64,000 bases of DNA from positions 1 to 64,000 of the forward strand of contig NZ_ALVZ01000226.1 in NCBI RefSeq assembly GCF_000332055.1, given 5' to 3'. The translations under genes were made by a program, and so were the position numbers. Source of the DNA: Xenococcus sp. PCC 7305. GTDB taxonomy: Bacteria > Cyanobacteriota > Cyanobacteriia > Cyanobacteriales > Xenococcaceae. This document shows positions 34,622-44,969 of the stretch, piece after piece (the stretch's first letter is position 1; each line of letters starts with the position of its first letter). The notes under the pieces are model-generated. The model was not told where the DNA came from and searched no databases. It worked only from the letters and a program-made list of their open reading frames with translations.

Positions 34622-36550
34622 TTAAAAAGAGATTTTCGTTTTGGTTTCTGGAACTTCAGAAAATTCCTGAACTAATTTGCGAAAATCTTCCCCTTCAATG
34701 GTTTCCTTGTCGACCAAAATATCAGTGATGCGGTCAATTGCGTAACGATTATCCCGAATAATATTTTTGGCATTTTCATAACATTCAAGAATAATAGTTT
34801 TAACCTGAGCATCAATCCGTGCCGCAATTTCTTCTGAATATTCCGAGCGCGGCATGGGCTCATTGCGCAAAAATACTGGTTGGTCTGCCTTCTCTAAAGC
34901 TAAAGGCCCCAGTTCAGACATGCCAAACTTGGTAACCATGTTTCGCGCCATTGAAGTTAATTGTTCAATATCGTTACTTGCTCCCGTCGTGATTTCCGCA
35001 TCCCCAAAGATTACTTCCTCGGCAGCTCGACCCCCCAATGTAGAGGCAATTTTGCCCAAAATTTGATTTCTCGTAATCAAACCTCGCTCTTCATCAGGAG
35101 TGAACCAAGTTAAGCCTTTAGCTTGTCCCCGAGGAATTAGAGTTACTTTTTCTACGGGATCGTGGTTAGGGGTGAGAGTCGCCACGATCGCATGGCCAAT
35201 TTCATGATAAGCAATTAAACGCTTGGCTTTACTATCCACCAGGGGAACTCCTTCCATCCCTGCGACAATGCGATCCACCGCGTCGTTGATTTCCTGCATC
35301 GTAATCGCTTCTTTACGCCTTCTGGCAGTAAAAATAGCTGCTTCATTAAGCAAGTTTGCTAAATCAGCACCACTAAATCCGGGTGTGCGGCGGGCGATCG
35401 CTTCTAGGTCAACCTCCGTTGCTACCTTCTTATCACGGGCATGAACCTCCAAAATGCCCAATCTTCCTTGATAATCGGGATAATCAACAAATACTTGGCG
35501 ATCAAAACGACCTGGACGCAATAATGCTTTGTCCAAAACATCAGGACGGTTGGTCGCAGCAATTACAATAATTCCCGCATTGCCTTCAAACCCATCCATT
35601 TCTGTCAGCAACTGGTTCAGAGTTTGCTCTCTCTCATCATTGCCGCCACCAATGCCCGCACCTCTTTGACGACCTACCGCATCTATTTCATCAATAAATA
35701 TCAAACAGGGAGCATTTTCCTTGGCTTTCTTAAATAAATCCCGCACCCGAGAAGCTCCGACCCCCACAAACATTTCGACAAATTCTGAACCGGAAATACT
35801 GAAAAAGGGTACTGAAGCCTCACCTGCGATCGCTCTTGCCAAAAGAGTTTTCCCCGTTCCAGGAGGCCCAATTAAAAGCATCCCTCGGGGAATTTTGGCC
35901 CCTAAAGCCGTAAATTTCTCTGGTTCTTTGAGGAAAGTAACCACTTCCTGTAGTTCTTCTTTCGCTTCTTCAATTCCTGCCACATCATCAAATTGAATCC
36001 CTGTTTTGGCTTCCATTTGGAATCTTGCCCTGGATTTGGCAAAATTAAACGCTTGCCCTGAGGCGCTGGCAGAACGTTTAATAATCATCACCAATGCCGT
36101 CAGCAGCAGAAAAATAATTAATAAATTGACCAAAATACTAGTAACGGCTGAGCGATCCACCGAGGGGTTGGCCTCTAATTTGGCTCCTGAGCTGATAATT
36201 CGTGAACTCAGATCGGGATTGCGATCAAATAGTTTTACTGTTTTAGGTGTTTGCTCTGTGCCTTCCCCTTTAAGCGTAACTTTGGCTCTTTTATTAGTTT
36301 CGTCTAGTTCTACGGTTTTAACTTGCTTATCTGCCAATTTTTCCAAGAATTCGCCGTAAGTTAGAGTATTCTTAGGTTTTTCTTGGGACAAGGCTGGGGT
36401 TGTCAAGAAACAAGTTTGTAAAATCAACCACCCAGTAGCCAATTTACGCAAATAACTAGATGATTTATTTAGTTTGCTTATTTTTTGGCCCTGAGAATTA
36501 GTTTTAGTGATAGAAGAGTTAGAAAAATTTTTTAAATACTTTTGTTTCAT
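34622..36550 (-). CDS. ftsH: ATP-dependent zinc metalloprotease FtsH
   Basis: A 642-residue membrane AAA+ protease that degrades damaged membrane proteins, including photosystem II subunits in cyanobacteria. It has an extended basic N-terminus, a first membrane helix near 38-56, a lumenal/periplasmic domain, a second helix (about 140-160), Walker A GPPGTGKT (about 228-235), Walker [14 protein letters not shown] region [20 protein letters not shown], and the zinc site HEIGH (about 445-449) with the later acidic ligand. Which of the usual four cyanobacterial FtsH paralogues this is cannot be fixed by eye. The first 20-35 residues may be a mis-set start. Confidence 0.96.
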   Translation of the reverse strand: MKQKYLKNFSNSSITKTNSQGQKISKLNKSSSYLRKLATGWLILQTCFLTTPALSQEKPKNTLTYGEFLEKLADKQVKTVELDETNKRAKVTLKGEGTEQTPKTVKLFDRNPDLSSRIISSGAKLEANPSVDRSAVTSILVNLLIIFLLLTALVMIIKRSASASGQAFNFAKSRARFQMEAKTGIQFDDVAGIEEAKEELQEVVTFLKEPEKFTALGAKIPRGMLLIGPPGTGKTLLARAIAGEASVPFFSISGSEFVEMFVGVGASRVRDLFKKAKENAPCLIFIDEIDAVGRQRGAGIGGGNDEREQTLNQLLTEMDGFEGNAGIIVIAATNRPDVLDKALLRPGRFDRQVFVDYPDYQGRLGILEVHARDKKVATEVDLEAIARRTPGFSGADLANLLNEAAIFTARRRKEAITMQEINDAVDRIVAGMEGVPLVDSKAKRLIAYHEIGHAIVATLTPNHDPVEKVTLIPRGQAKGLTWFTPDEERGLITRNQILGKIASTLGGRAAEEVIFGDAEITTGASNDIEQLTSMARNMVTKFGMSELGPLALEKADQPVFLRNEPMPRSEYSEEIAARIDAQVKTIILECYENAKNIIRDNRYAIDRITDILVDKETIEGEDFRKLVQEFSEVPETKTKISF

Positions 36551-36703
36551 TTGACAACTTCAATATAAGCCCTAACTCTATGATATCGTTTGCCAACTAG
36601 GACAGCTAGTGGGAACTCAAGGAATGAATACTAATTTTTAAGTAAAAAGTCTTGATTCTATTTACTCTTTACAGAAAAAGCTGTTTACTATTTACATGAA
36701 AAG

Positions 36704-36738
36704 CTGATAACTGATCACTGATCACTGATAACTGTTTC
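36704..36738. repeat. CTGATAA/CTGATCA heptamers abutting the aroA start
   Basis: Heptamers CTGATAA, CTGATCA, CTGATCA, CTGATAA and CTGTTTC occupy the 35 bases ending 2 bp before the aroA ATG, so the ribosome-binding region is made of repeat. The same family lies directly before the kinase gene at 58496. Confidence 0.85.
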
Positions 36739-36740
36739 CT

Positions 36741-38093
36741 ATGCCATCTCCTATTGTCAAACTCCAAGATCAAGATAATCAATCTCAAGATTTAATTATT
36801 ACTCCTTCCAGTTCAGGAATTGCCCTAACTGGGACTATTGGGATACCTGGGGATAAATCGATCTCTCACCGTGCTTTGATGTTAGGGGCGATCGCAGAAG
36901 GAGAAACCACGATTGAAGGTTTGCTATTGGGAGAAGACCCGATGAGTACTGCAAAATGTTTTCGGGCCATGGGGGCAAAAATTTCTAAATTAAATTCGGA
37001 AAAGGTCATAGTTCAAGGTGTCGGCTTAGGTAACCTCACAGAGCCGATTCATGTTCTCAATGCGGGAAATTCTGGCACTACTATCAGATTAATGTTGGGT
37101 TTGCTAGCATCCCATCCCGGCAAGTTTTTTACGATTACTGGAGATAAATCTTTGCGATCGCGTCCTATGTCGCGGGTTGTCAATCCCCTAAGCCAAATGG
37201 GGGCAAATATTTGGGGCAGAGAAGACAATTCGCTGGCTCCGCTGGCCGTCCGAGGACAACAGCTCAAGGCTATTCATTACTTATCTCCTGTAGCTTCTGC
37301 TCAAGTCAAATCCTGTGTTTTATTAGCAGGTTTAATGGTGGACGGCAAAACAACTGTTACCGAGCCTGCCTTGTCGCGTGATCATAGCGAGAGAATGTTG
37401 CGAGCTTTTGGTGCCGAATTAGAAGTAAATCCCAAAACCAATAGCGTTACGATTACTGGCCAACCAACTCTTACAGGTCAAAAGGTCATCGTTCCTGGGG
37501 ATATTAGTTCCGCTGCTTTTTGGTTAGTTGCTGCGGCGATCATTCCAGGTTCAGAGTTACTCATTACGAATGTGGGAGTGAATCCTACTCGGACAGGAAT
37601 TTTGGAAGCCTTGGAGATGATGGAGGCAGATATTGTCAAGGAAAATGAACGGACGGTTGCTGGGGAACCAGTAGCAGATCTACGAGTTAAATATAGTCAA
37701 TTAAAAGCCTGTATTATTGGCGGTAAGATTATTCCCCGTCTCATTGATGAAATTCCCATTCTCGCTGTAGCAGCGGCCTTTGCCTCGGGAACTACAGTAA
37801 TCAAGGATGCAGCAGAATTGCGGGTCAAAGAAAGCGATCGCCTGGCCGTGATGGCAACTGAATTAGGGAAAATGGGCGCTCGGATTAAAGAACTAGGTGA
37901 CGGCTTAGAAATCACTGGCGGGGCTAGTTTAACTGGGGCTGATGTCGATAGTTTTACAGATCATCGGATTGCCATGAGTCTTGCGATCGCATCTTTAAAC
38001 GCCAAGGAAACAACGACTATTCATCGCGCCGAAGCTGCTTCGATTTCCTACCCCAATTTTGTGGCTACTTTAAGACAAGCAATTAGTAATTAA
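36741..38093 (+). CDS. aroA: 3-phosphoshikimate 1-carboxyvinyltransferase (EPSP synthase)
   Basis: A 450-residue shikimate-pathway enzyme joining PEP and shikimate-3-phosphate. Substrate-binding blocks: GDKSISHRA (Lys39), [24 protein letters not shown], then [15 protein letters not shown] and the C-terminal DHRIAMSLA. The [10 protein letters not shown] block resembles the class II (firmicute-like) enzymes. Complete, cytosolic. The gene stands alone between ftsH (divergent) and the DUF4340 gene (convergent, 5 bp apart). The upstream region is filled with heptamer repeats and has no evident Shine-Dalgarno. Confidence 0.97.
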   Translation: MPSPIVKLQDQDNQSQDLIITPSSSGIALTGTIGIPGDKSISHRALMLGAIAEGETTIEGLLLGEDPMSTAKCFRAMGAKISKLNSEKVIVQGVGLGNLTEPIHVLNAGNSGTTIRLMLGLLASHPGKFFTITGDKSLRSRPMSRVVNPLSQMGANIWGREDNSLAPLAVRGQQLKAIHYLSPVASAQVKSCVLLAGLMVDGKTTVTEPALSRDHSERMLRAFGAELEVNPKTNSVTITGQPTLTGQKVIVPGDISSAAFWLVAAAIIPGSELLITNVGVNPTRTGILEALEMMEADIVKENERTVAGEPVADLRVKYSQLKACIIGGKIIPRLIDEIPILAVAAAFASGTTVIKDAAELRVKESDRLAVMATELGKMGARIKELGDGLEITGGASLTGADVDSFTDHRIAMSLAIASLNAKETTTIHRAEAASISYPNFVATLRQAISN

Positions 38094-38098
38094 GACCT

Positions 38099-38650
38099 TC
38101 AAGATTTTCTTTTCCACTCTTGAAAGTCTCTCTCTACTGCATATTGCCAAGTTTTGGCAACGAGAACAATCTTATTATTGATTGGAGTATCGGAAAAAAC
38201 TTGAGCATAGATCAAAGAGTCATCAATTGTCGGTTGCCCCAGAGCTATTTTGGAAGTTTGGCCCTCCGTTGTCACAAAAGAGATTGTGGCGATCGGCTTA
38301 TCTAGACCATATTCAGCTAAGGTAGTTCCCTCAGGAGCAATAATGCGATCGCTTGTCCCTCCAACCAACAAATCTGCCAGAAAAGCAATCGCTGCATCAT
38401 CAGCTAAGGCTTGTTCCGGCTGCACCATTGACCAAGAATCTTCTTGATCTGCGTTCTGAATAAACTCCAAAGTTAAATCTTTTTGGTCAATAATAATTTT
38501 TTGGATTTGACTCTGTTCGACATTAAAAATCTTTTGTTCCGCAATCTTATTCTCTTCCTGTCTTGGTCTGGTGAGTTCAGAGATCCCAACCCACCCCACC
38601 ATCAAAAAAGCTGTTGTCACCAAGATCCAGGTCGTTTTTTTGAGTTTCAT
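38099..38650 (-). CDS. DUF4340-domain membrane-anchored protein
   Basis: 183 residues with one N-terminal membrane helix (about 7-25) and an extracytoplasmic domain. The pattern SWSMVQPEQALADDAAIAFLADLL, then LAEYGLDKPIATISF and KIALGQPT, fits DUF4340, a beta-rich repeat region often found near ABC-type gliding or export systems, though no such transporter is here. Its ATG overlaps the stop of the upstream SemiSWEET-like gene (ATGA), so the two are translationally coupled. Function unknown. Confidence 0.75.
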   Translation of the reverse strand: MKLKKTTWILVTTAFLMVGWVGISELTRPRQEENKIAEQKIFNVEQSQIQKIIIDQKDLTLEFIQNADQEDSWSMVQPEQALADDAAIAFLADLLVGGTSDRIIAPEGTTLAEYGLDKPIATISFVTTEGQTSKIALGQPTIDDSLIYAQVFSDTPINNKIVLVAKTWQYAVERDFQEWKRKS

Positions 38651-38994
38651 ACAATCTCTTGATCAACCTCCACATTGATTGTATTTGGGGAGCTGATTTG
38701 TGCGGGCACTTGGCGTCTATAGCTTAAAGCCAGAAAAAAGATCGCGAAATCTAAAACAGCAGTCCCTAGAAGACCAACCAGCGATTGAAGAGCTAAATAT
38801 TTTTCAGTGAACAAATACAAGCCGATATTAGCGACTCCAAAAAGAAACCAGGTGATTAGACTAACTCCAGCGGCATTTCTTTCCTGAACTATTTTTACCA
38901 GTTGAGTAATAGTAGCAATGGGCAAAATAATAGCAGGAACCCATCCTGCTAAATTGACTAAGAGGTCATTCATCGAAATTGTCATCAAGAACAA
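38647..38994 (-). CDS. SemiSWEET/PQ-loop-like small membrane protein
   Basis: 115 residues with three predicted helices. The first helix ends in the PQ-loop-like ATITQLVKIVQERNAAGVSL, followed by WFLFGVANIGLYLF and a third hydrophobic segment. Three-helix units like this dimerise to form SemiSWEET sugar or solute transporters; the canonical PQ is TQ here. Internal ATG codons at 38982 and 38973 are alternative starts. Coupled by a 4-nt overlap to the DUF4340 gene. Substrate unknown. Confidence 0.75.
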   Translation of the reverse strand: MFLMTISMNDLLVNLAGWVPAIILPIATITQLVKIVQERNAAGVSLITWFLFGVANIGLYLFTEKYLALQSLVGLLGTAVLDFAIFFLALSYRRQVPAQISSPNTINVEVDQEIV

Positions 38995-39153
38995 TTATTC
39001 ATCATACGCCTGATCATATGATTAATTGGCATGCATCTAATATATTTTTGTTAGTTCGTATAATTATGAGTTTCAGGCGTAATTTGTTAATCTTTGGAAT
39101 GGTTACCTTAACCAAGATTTAATTTCTTTAGACCTGCGGCAAAATAATTAGTT

Positions 39154-40026
39154 ATGTCCTGGAATCGTATTCTAAGTGCTATTATAGCGATCTTCCTTGC
39201 CTTGGGGATGATTGTTTTAGGGGGATGGTATTTTTCCGTCGCCATTGGGATTCTAATTTTTCTCGCACAGATTGAGTATTTTCGTTTAGTTCGCGCAACA
39301 GGAATTGAACCTGCGGCAAAAACTACTTTTGTCGTCTCTCAACTTCTCTTGATTAGTTCGACTATTACTCCCAACATCACCGATGCTATGTTTTGTCTGG
39401 GGGGCACGATTATTTGCTTTTATTTATTATTTCAACCCAAAATGGCCACGATCGCCGATATTTCTAGTTCTATTCTAGGATTATTCTATTGCGGCTATCT
39501 TCCGACCTATTGGGTGCGCTTACGAGTTAGTCTGCCCCATAACAATTCGATGACTAATTTACCTTTAGATGGTTATTGGCCAACTTCTTGGTCCGATTTT
39601 CAGCAGTGGCCCAACGCTTTGATTCTTACTTTTCTGGTCATGGCTTGTATTTGGGCTGCCGATATTGGAGCTTATTTTATGGGAAAAATCTTTGGGCGCA
39701 CTAAATTATCCGCCATTAGCCCAAAAAAGACCGTTGAAGGAGCAGCCTTTGGGATCTTAGGTAGCTTAATTGTCGCTGAGTTGGGAGCTTGGTATTTTGA
39801 TTTTCCTGGTTGGAGATTTAGCGGAATTATATTAGGGAGTCTGATCGGAGTTACCAGCTTACTTGGCGATTTAACCGAATCAATGATGAAAAGAGATGCG
39901 GGGGTGAAAGATTCGGGGCAATTAATTCCGGGTCATGGGGGTATCTTAGACCGTACTGATAGTTATGTTTTTACTGCTCCCTTGGTTTATTATTTTGTGA
40001 CTCTTTTGTTACCTTTGATACGCTAA
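39154..40026 (+). CDS. cdsA: Phosphatidate cytidylyltransferase
   Basis: A 290-residue polytopic membrane enzyme making CDP-diacylglycerol from phosphatidate and CTP, a precursor of phosphatidylglycerol. The diagnostic C-terminal signature is visible as SMMKRDAGVKDSGQLIPGHG followed by GILDRTDS (about 247-275), with about seven hydrophobic helices before it. Length is typical. Monocistronic, with a hairpin plus T run right after it. No link to the lipid cluster at 5.6-15.7 kb beyond general lipid metabolism. Confidence 0.95.
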   Translation: MSWNRILSAIIAIFLALGMIVLGGWYFSVAIGILIFLAQIEYFRLVRATGIEPAAKTTFVVSQLLLISSTITPNITDAMFCLGGTIICFYLLFQPKMATIADISSSILGLFYCGYLPTYWVRLRVSLPHNNSMTNLPLDGYWPTSWSDFQQWPNALILTFLVMACIWAADIGAYFMGKIFGRTKLSAISPKKTVEGAAFGILGSLIVAELGAWYFDFPGWRFSGIILGSLIGVTSLLGDLTESMMKRDAGVKDSGQLIPGHGGILDRTDSYVFTAPLVYYFVTLLLPLIR

Positions 40027-40035
40027 AGGAAAGAG

Positions 40036-40058
40036 CTTGTTAATTAACAAGACTTTTT
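40036..40058 (+). terminator. Terminator after cdsA
   Basis: CTTGTTAATTAACAAG at 40036-40051 is a perfect 16-base palindrome followed by ACTTTTTGG on the plus strand, 9 bp after the cdsA stop. The stem is AT-rich, so its strength is doubtful. Confidence 0.5.
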
Positions 40059-40131
40059 GGGAATCCTAATTGGGTGGGGTATTTTTTACCCATAAATAAA
40101 ATAATCACTGTAATATATTAGGAACTTGGTG

Positions 40132-41331
40132 ATGACGACTACCAAAGATGGAATTAGTCATACTCGTACCCGAATTCAACAATTTAATGCCACCAAACAG
40201 TTGGAGTTTTTTGAGTCTCTTAAATTAGCTAAATTTAGTGGTCAATTAGCGATTCATGATGTGCAAGATACTTCTTGGACTCTTTATTTATATTTGGGCA
40301 GAATTGTCTATGCTACTGGCGGAATTCATCCTGTAAGACGTTGGCGCAGAAATTTAGTAGCTTATTGTCCCCAAAGATTAGCTCACTTTAACGAAATCCA
40401 ATTAGAATTAGCCACTATTCCCGAAGAGGAGTGCCGCATTTCCTGGGAGTATAAGCTATTATCCCTCTGGATCGATCAGAAAAAAATTACGAGAGAACAG
40501 GCGACTCGTATGATCAAAGCTACTATTATTGAGGTGCTATTTGATCTTGCTCATCCCATAGAAGTGTTTTGCCAAACAATTAAAGATAATTTAATTTCTA
40601 CTCGATTAGTCTTAATTGAAGCAGAACAAGTAATTGCTGAGGCCAATAAGCTTTGGCAGGCTTGGCAAGAAGCCAAAATTGCTGATCGTTCCCCAGATAT
40701 GGCTCCAGTTATTCGCCAGCCAGAAGCTCTCAAAAAGAGAACATCTTCCCAAGTTTATCAAAATCTCAGTCAATTACTAGATGGGCAGCAAACCCTGAGG
40801 GATCTTAGTATTCGGATGAGGCGAGATGTTGTCACCGTAACACGTTCCTTGATTCCCTATATCCAATTGGGCTTAGTGCAATTAATCACGATCGACGATA
40901 TCCCGCCGCCAGTATCTCCGCCGATTGCTCACAAGCTGTCGAAAGGAATTTCTCCCCATCGAATTCTTATTGCCTGCATTGACGACAGTCCTCAGATCTG
41001 TCAATCCATGGAGCATATTATGAGGAGTGCTGGATATCAATTTGTCAGTGAGATGGACGGGTTAAGGGCGATCGCGGTGTTGCTTAACCGCAAGCCAGAC
41101 CTAATCTTTCTCGATCTCATTATGCCCAATACCAACGGGTATGAAATCTGTACTCAACTACGGAAGCTGTCATATTTCAAGCAGACTCCTATTGTGATTG
41201 TCACAGGGAATGATGGCCTGATAGATCGGGTACGAGCCAAAATGGTAGGATCAACGGATTTCATTAGTAAACCCGTTGACGAAAAGCTAGTTTTAGGTAC
41301 TATTGAAAAATATCTAAGCAAGAAAGTTTAA
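40132..41331 (+). CDS. PATAN-domain response regulator (PatA/PixG-like)
   Basis: About 400 residues. The N-terminal part (about 15-260) is the PATAN/DUF4388 region of cyanobacterial PatA-type regulators, seen in QFNATKQLEFFESLKLAKFSGQ. The C-terminal receiver (about 280-395) has CIDDSP and the phospho-acceptor region DLIFLDLIMPNTNG. Such proteins are output regulators of taxis clusters acting on type IV pili. It is the first gene of the operon running to 51547, matching PixG in position. I use the ATG at 40132 with AGGA 8 nt upstream; GTG (40129) and TTG (40126) are also in frame. Confidence 0.88.
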   Translation: MTTTKDGISHTRTRIQQFNATKQLEFFESLKLAKFSGQLAIHDVQDTSWTLYLYLGRIVYATGGIHPVRRWRRNLVAYCPQRLAHFNEIQLELATIPEEECRISWEYKLLSLWIDQKKITREQATRMIKATIIEVLFDLAHPIEVFCQTIKDNLISTRLVLIEAEQVIAEANKLWQAWQEAKIADRSPDMAPVIRQPEALKKRTSSQVYQNLSQLLDGQQTLRDLSIRMRRDVVTVTRSLIPYIQLGLVQLITIDDIPPPVSPPIAHKLSKGISPHRILIACIDDSPQICQSMEHIMRSAGYQFVSEMDGLRAIAVLLNRKPDLIFLDLIMPNTNGYEICTQLRKLSYFKQTPIVIVTGNDGLIDRVRAKMVGSTDFISKPVDEKLVLGTIEKYLSKKV

Positions 41332-41451
41332 TTGGTAGCTATGAAAATTAGAGTAATTATTAATTAATAAAAATAAAATGTTTTCTTTCCCAAAACTGTT
41401 AACTTCACTGTAATTAAAGGGAACTATAAAAATGATCGATAGACCATGATT

Positions 41452-41476
41452 AGCTGGCAACTTAATGCCAGTAGCT
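41452..41476 (+). promoter_or_regulatory. Hairpin upstream of the CheY gene
   Basis: AGCTGGCA (41452-41459) and TGCCAG-T-AGCT (41466-41476) form a stable stem with a 6-base loop about 40 bp before the CheY-like ATG. There is no T run after it, so it is more likely a processing or mRNA-stabilising structure within the operon than a terminator. Role unproven. Confidence 0.35.
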
Positions 41477-41515
41477 TATTTGAAATAGTCTAATTTTTTT
41501 ATTAAGGTAATCGTA

Positions 41516-41875
41516 ATGGGACAAGCCCTAATTGTCGATGATTCAGCAACCGAAAGAGCAATACTGGTTAATTATTTACAAGAGATTGGTATTGACATCT
41601 TAATTGCGACTAGTGGAGAAGAAGCTCTAGAAAAAATTGCGAATACTCATCCCGATCTAATTTTGCTAGATGTAGTGTTACCTGGGCGTAGCGGCTTCGA
41701 AATTTGTCGTGAACTTAAAGGATCACAGATCACCAATAAAATTCCAATTATTCTTTGCTCCAATAAAGGAACTGATATGGATAAATTTTGGGGAAAAAAA
41801 CAAGGCGCAGACGCCTATATCCCTAAACCTATCAATCAGGAAGAATTGCTACAGGCTGTTCAAAGCTTGATTTAA
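41516..41875 (+). CDS. Single-domain response regulator (CheY/PixH-like)
   Basis: A 119-residue stand-alone receiver. The acidic pair is Asp8/Asp9 in IVDDS, the phospho-acceptor Asp52 in LILLDVVLPGRSG, the conserved lysine sits in YIPKPI near the end, and a serine/threonine switch is in ILCSNKGTD. It would compete with the PATAN regulator for phosphate from the CheA encoded downstream. Second gene of the chemosensory operon, the position of PixH. Confidence 0.93.
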   Translation: MGQALIVDDSATERAILVNYLQEIGIDILIATSGEEALEKIANTHPDLILLDVVLPGRSGFEICRELKGSQITNKIPIILCSNKGTDMDKFWGKKQGADAYIPKPINQEELLQAVQSLI

Positions 41876-41905
41876 TAATTCAGTTTATTAAGGAAGAACC
41901 AAACT

Positions 41906-42454
41906 GTGTCTGACTCTACTGCCTACAAAAAATTAGTTCATTCGCCCACAGAGTTATTACAAGAGCGCCAAGAAGAACAGTTTTTGCGGTTTCACCTCGA
42001 ACCTGAAACTAAAATCATGTTACCTATTGAACAAGTAACAGAAGTTCTAAAAATTGGTGTTGGCAAAATCGTTCCCATTCCTCAAATGCCTACTTGGGTA
42101 ATGGGAGTTTACAATTGGCGAGGTGAAATTCTTTGGATAGTAGATTTAGGGCATTTAATTGGTCTTAGTCCTTGGGATCAGCAGGAAATGAAAACAACTG
42201 CGCACACTGCCGTTGTCTTATCCTATAGTGGTCAATCTGATAAGGGTAAAAAATCTCAAACCAGTCTGGGATTAATTATGACAAGAGTAGAAGATATTGA
42301 ATTATGTAATTCTAATTTAATTCAGTCTCCTCCTGCTTCGGCAATTACTTCAGATTTAGCTCCTTTTCTCCGGGGTTATTGGGCGAAGCCCGATGGTCAA
42401 ATTATTTTAGTTTTGGATGGTGATGCCATCGTCGCAGCGATACCACAAAATTAA
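41906..42454 (+). CDS. CheW-like adaptor (PixI-like)
   Basis: 182 residues, a CheW domain with the pattern FLRFHLEPETKIMLPIEQVTEVL, IPQMPTWVMGVYNWRGEILWIVDL, and a C-terminal GYWAKPDGQIILVLD. It couples receptors to CheA in the membrane-associated array. It lies 30 bp after the CheY gene in the same operon. The short N-terminal extension is normal for cyanobacterial CheWs. A second CheW-type gene ends the operon at 51053. Confidence 0.9.
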   Translation: MSDSTAYKKLVHSPTELLQERQEEQFLRFHLEPETKIMLPIEQVTEVLKIGVGKIVPIPQMPTWVMGVYNWRGEILWIVDLGHLIGLSPWDQQEMKTTAHTAVVLSYSGQSDKGKKSQTSLGLIMTRVEDIELCNSNLIQSPPASAITSDLAPFLRGYWAKPDGQIILVLDGDAIVAAIPQN

Positions 42455-42582
42455 ACTAAACCACAAAATATTTTTAACAGATATTTAAAAGTAAGTATTA
42501 AGGCGTAAAAAGTTAAAATTTCTAGTAATTAATAATTCAATTTAGTTCATTAATTTCAGTAACCAGTATAATCCAAAGCAAT

Positions 42583-44910
42583 ATGGGTACTCAACAAGCT
42601 CTTTCTTTATTAGGTAAACTTTATTACCTCCCGATTACGAGTAAAACAAGATTAATCTCTTGGTTTGGTTTGGGAGCTTTAGTCGTCGTGGTTGGTTCAG
42701 GAGGAATCATTCTCAGACAGAGTTTAGAAGAACAAAGATTTAAAGAAGTTGAATCTCAAATGGCTATTATTAGCACATTAGTTTCTGAGTCTCCTACCGA
42801 TGATAAATTACCCAATGCTCAGCGATTATTAGGGGCTTTTACTGATAACAATCAGCAGGATTATGGTGCGGTTTATTTGCCTAAAAATACTGGGGATTTT
42901 AAGTTAGCAACTTCTTCATCAGAAGATACAGAAAATAGTAAAGTCTCCTTACTAACTTTAAAAAATATTTTACTTTTAGCGAATAACAATTCAGGTCGAG
43001 TTGTTACGGAGCAAGCCAAGATTAATAATGAGACCTACAGTCTAGCAGCTCAAGCTATAACTGATGATGCACAAGAGCCTATCGCGGTTATTGTTTATGG
43101 CAGTAGAATAAATTCGGCTATATTTTGGAATAGTATCGGGCTACAAATGACGTTGGCTGGGTTAGTCACTGCGGCTACTCTTTGGTTGACAGATTTCTTG
43201 GGAAGAGCAATCACCGAACCGATTCAAGAATTGCAACAAATAACCCAAGATTTCTCTGAAGGGGATCTCAGTGCTAGAGCGCCCATGCGAACTAATGATG
43301 AAATTGCCCTCCTCGCCAGTAGTTTCAATCAGCTAGCAGACTCGATTGAAACTAGTGAAAATAAATTGCGTGAAGATGCCAAGAAATCGCAAGCACTCCG
43401 AGAAATTGCTTTGAGTCTTGGAGAGGCTTTAGAAACAGAGGCTATTTTTAAAATTGTGGTGGCGGATAGTCGTCAAGTATTGCATGGCGATCGCTCAATT
43501 TATTATGCTTTTGCTCAACAATGGCAGGGATCTATTATGGCCGAGTCTGTTCAGGATGGATATCCTACAGTTTTGGGCACTAGCTTTGACGATCCTTATT
43601 TTTCCGAAGAATATCTAGAAAAATACCGCGCAGGAGAAGTTATCGCTATTGCTGATATATCTCAAACAGGTTTGTCAGAATCCCATCTACAACAATTAGA
43701 AGATCTTAATATAAAAGCTAGCCTGATAGCACCAGTCTTAAAGGGAGAAACCCTGACAGGGTTACTGGTTGTTCATCAATGTAATCAACCCAGAGCATGG
43801 CAATCTGGAGAAATCGAGTTGTTAGCTCAAATAGCGATTCAAACTGGGAATGCTTTAGAGAAAGCAGAACTGTTACAAAGACAAAAGCAATCTCAAGAAA
43901 AAGAACGCCAAGCTAAAGAAAACCTGCAAAGACGAGCTTTGGAATTATTAATGGAAGTAGATCCTGTTAGTCAAGGAGATTTAACTATTCGAGCTCAAAT
44001 TAAAGAAGATGAAATTGGCACGATTGCCGATTCCTACAATGCGACTATTGAGAGCTTGCGTAAATTAGTCACTCAAGTCCAATCCGCAGCTGCCTTGGTA
44101 TCAACAACTACTAGTGCCAAGGAAACTTCGATTCAAGAACTATCCCAAGGCGCATCGGAGCAAACCCAGGAAATCACTAAGGCACTGGGACGAATTCAAG
44201 CCATGACTAATTCAATTCAAATTGTGGCCAGCAATGCAGAAGCCGCCGAAAAAGCCGTGCGTTTAGCCTCAGATACAGTGCAAGCTGGAGATGAAGTCAT
44301 GAATAGAACAGTCGACGGCTTTAGCTCTATTCGAGAAACGGTGGCCGAGACAGCCAAAAAAGTTAAGCGCCTAGGAGAATCATCTCAAAAAATTTCCAAG
44401 GTTGTTAATCTAATTAGTAGCTTTGCTGATCAAACAAACCTTTTAGCTTTGAATGCTTCTATTGAAGCTGCCCATGCAGGGGAAGAAGGTCGAGGTTTTG
44501 CCGTGGTAGCCGATGAGGTGAGGTCTTTGGCTCGCCAATCAGCAGAAGCCACAGCAGAAATTGAATCCCTCGTTGCAGAAATTCAGGCTGAAACCAATGA
44601 AGTAGTTGCTGCTATGGAGTCAGGTACGGAACAGGTAGTGGCAGGAACGAGATTAGTCGACGAGACGCGTTCTTCTCTTAATCAAATATCCCAAGTAAGT
44701 AGTCAACTTGATGAATTAGTTGTTGCGATCGCTCAGGCAACTGTGGAACAATCCCAAGATTCGGAGATAGTGAGTCAGACTATGGAGCAAGTAGCTGCTG
44801 TTTCAGAAAAAACTGCCACCGAGGCTTTACAGGTGTCTGATTCTTTTAAGGAGCTACTGACTGTAGCCCAAGATCTGCAAGAAAGTGTTAGTAAATTTAA
44901 AGTTAATTAG
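42583..44910 (+). CDS. Methyl-accepting chemotaxis protein with cysteine-less CBCR-like GAF domain
   Basis: 775 residues: membrane helix (about 22-45), extracytoplasmic region, second helix (about 182-205), HAMP, GAF (about 270-430), a second HAMP-like stretch around [20 protein letters not shown], and an MCP signalling hairpin (about 520-775) with the tip [21 protein letters not shown]. The GAF resembles the bilin-binding cyanobacteriochrome type ([12 protein letters not shown], then IADISQTGL). However, the chromophore cysteine of the CH motif is Ser367-His368, and the DxCF cysteine is Tyr339 in DPYF. So it probably cannot bind a bilin covalently. Position equals PixJ1 of Synechocystis, which is a photoreceptor. 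Confidence 0.9.
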   Translation: MGTQQALSLLGKLYYLPITSKTRLISWFGLGALVVVVGSGGIILRQSLEEQRFKEVESQMAIISTLVSESPTDDKLPNAQRLLGAFTDNNQQDYGAVYLPKNTGDFKLATSSSEDTENSKVSLLTLKNILLLANNNSGRVVTEQAKINNETYSLAAQAITDDAQEPIAVIVYGSRINSAIFWNSIGLQMTLAGLVTAATLWLTDFLGRAITEPIQELQQITQDFSEGDLSARAPMRTNDEIALLASSFNQLADSIETSENKLREDAKKSQALREIALSLGEALETEAIFKIVVADSRQVLHGDRSIYYAFAQQWQGSIMAESVQDGYPTVLGTSFDDPYFSEEYLEKYRAGEVIAIADISQTGLSESHLQQLEDLNIKASLIAPVLKGETLTGLLVVHQCNQPRAWQSGEIELLAQIAIQTGNALEKAELLQRQKQSQEKERQAKENLQRRALELLMEVDPVSQGDLTIRAQIKEDEIGTIADSYNATIESLRKLVTQVQSAAALVSTTTSAKETSIQELSQGASEQTQEITKALGRIQAMTNSIQIVASNAEAAEKAVRLASDTVQAGDEVMNRTVDGFSSIRETVAETAKKVKRLGESSQKISKVVNLISSFADQTNLLALNASIEAAHAGEEGRGFAVVADEVRSLARQSAEATAEIESLVAEIQAETNEVVAAMESGTEQVVAGTRLVDETRSSLNQISQVSSQLDELVVAIAQATVEQSQDSEIVSQTMEQVAAVSEKTATEALQVSDSFKELLTVAQDLQESVSKFKVN

Positions 44911-44969
44911 CCCCTACCGTCGTCAATCCTCTGTTTTAGTCAGAACTTGTTATTTATCCTCGTCAAGAT

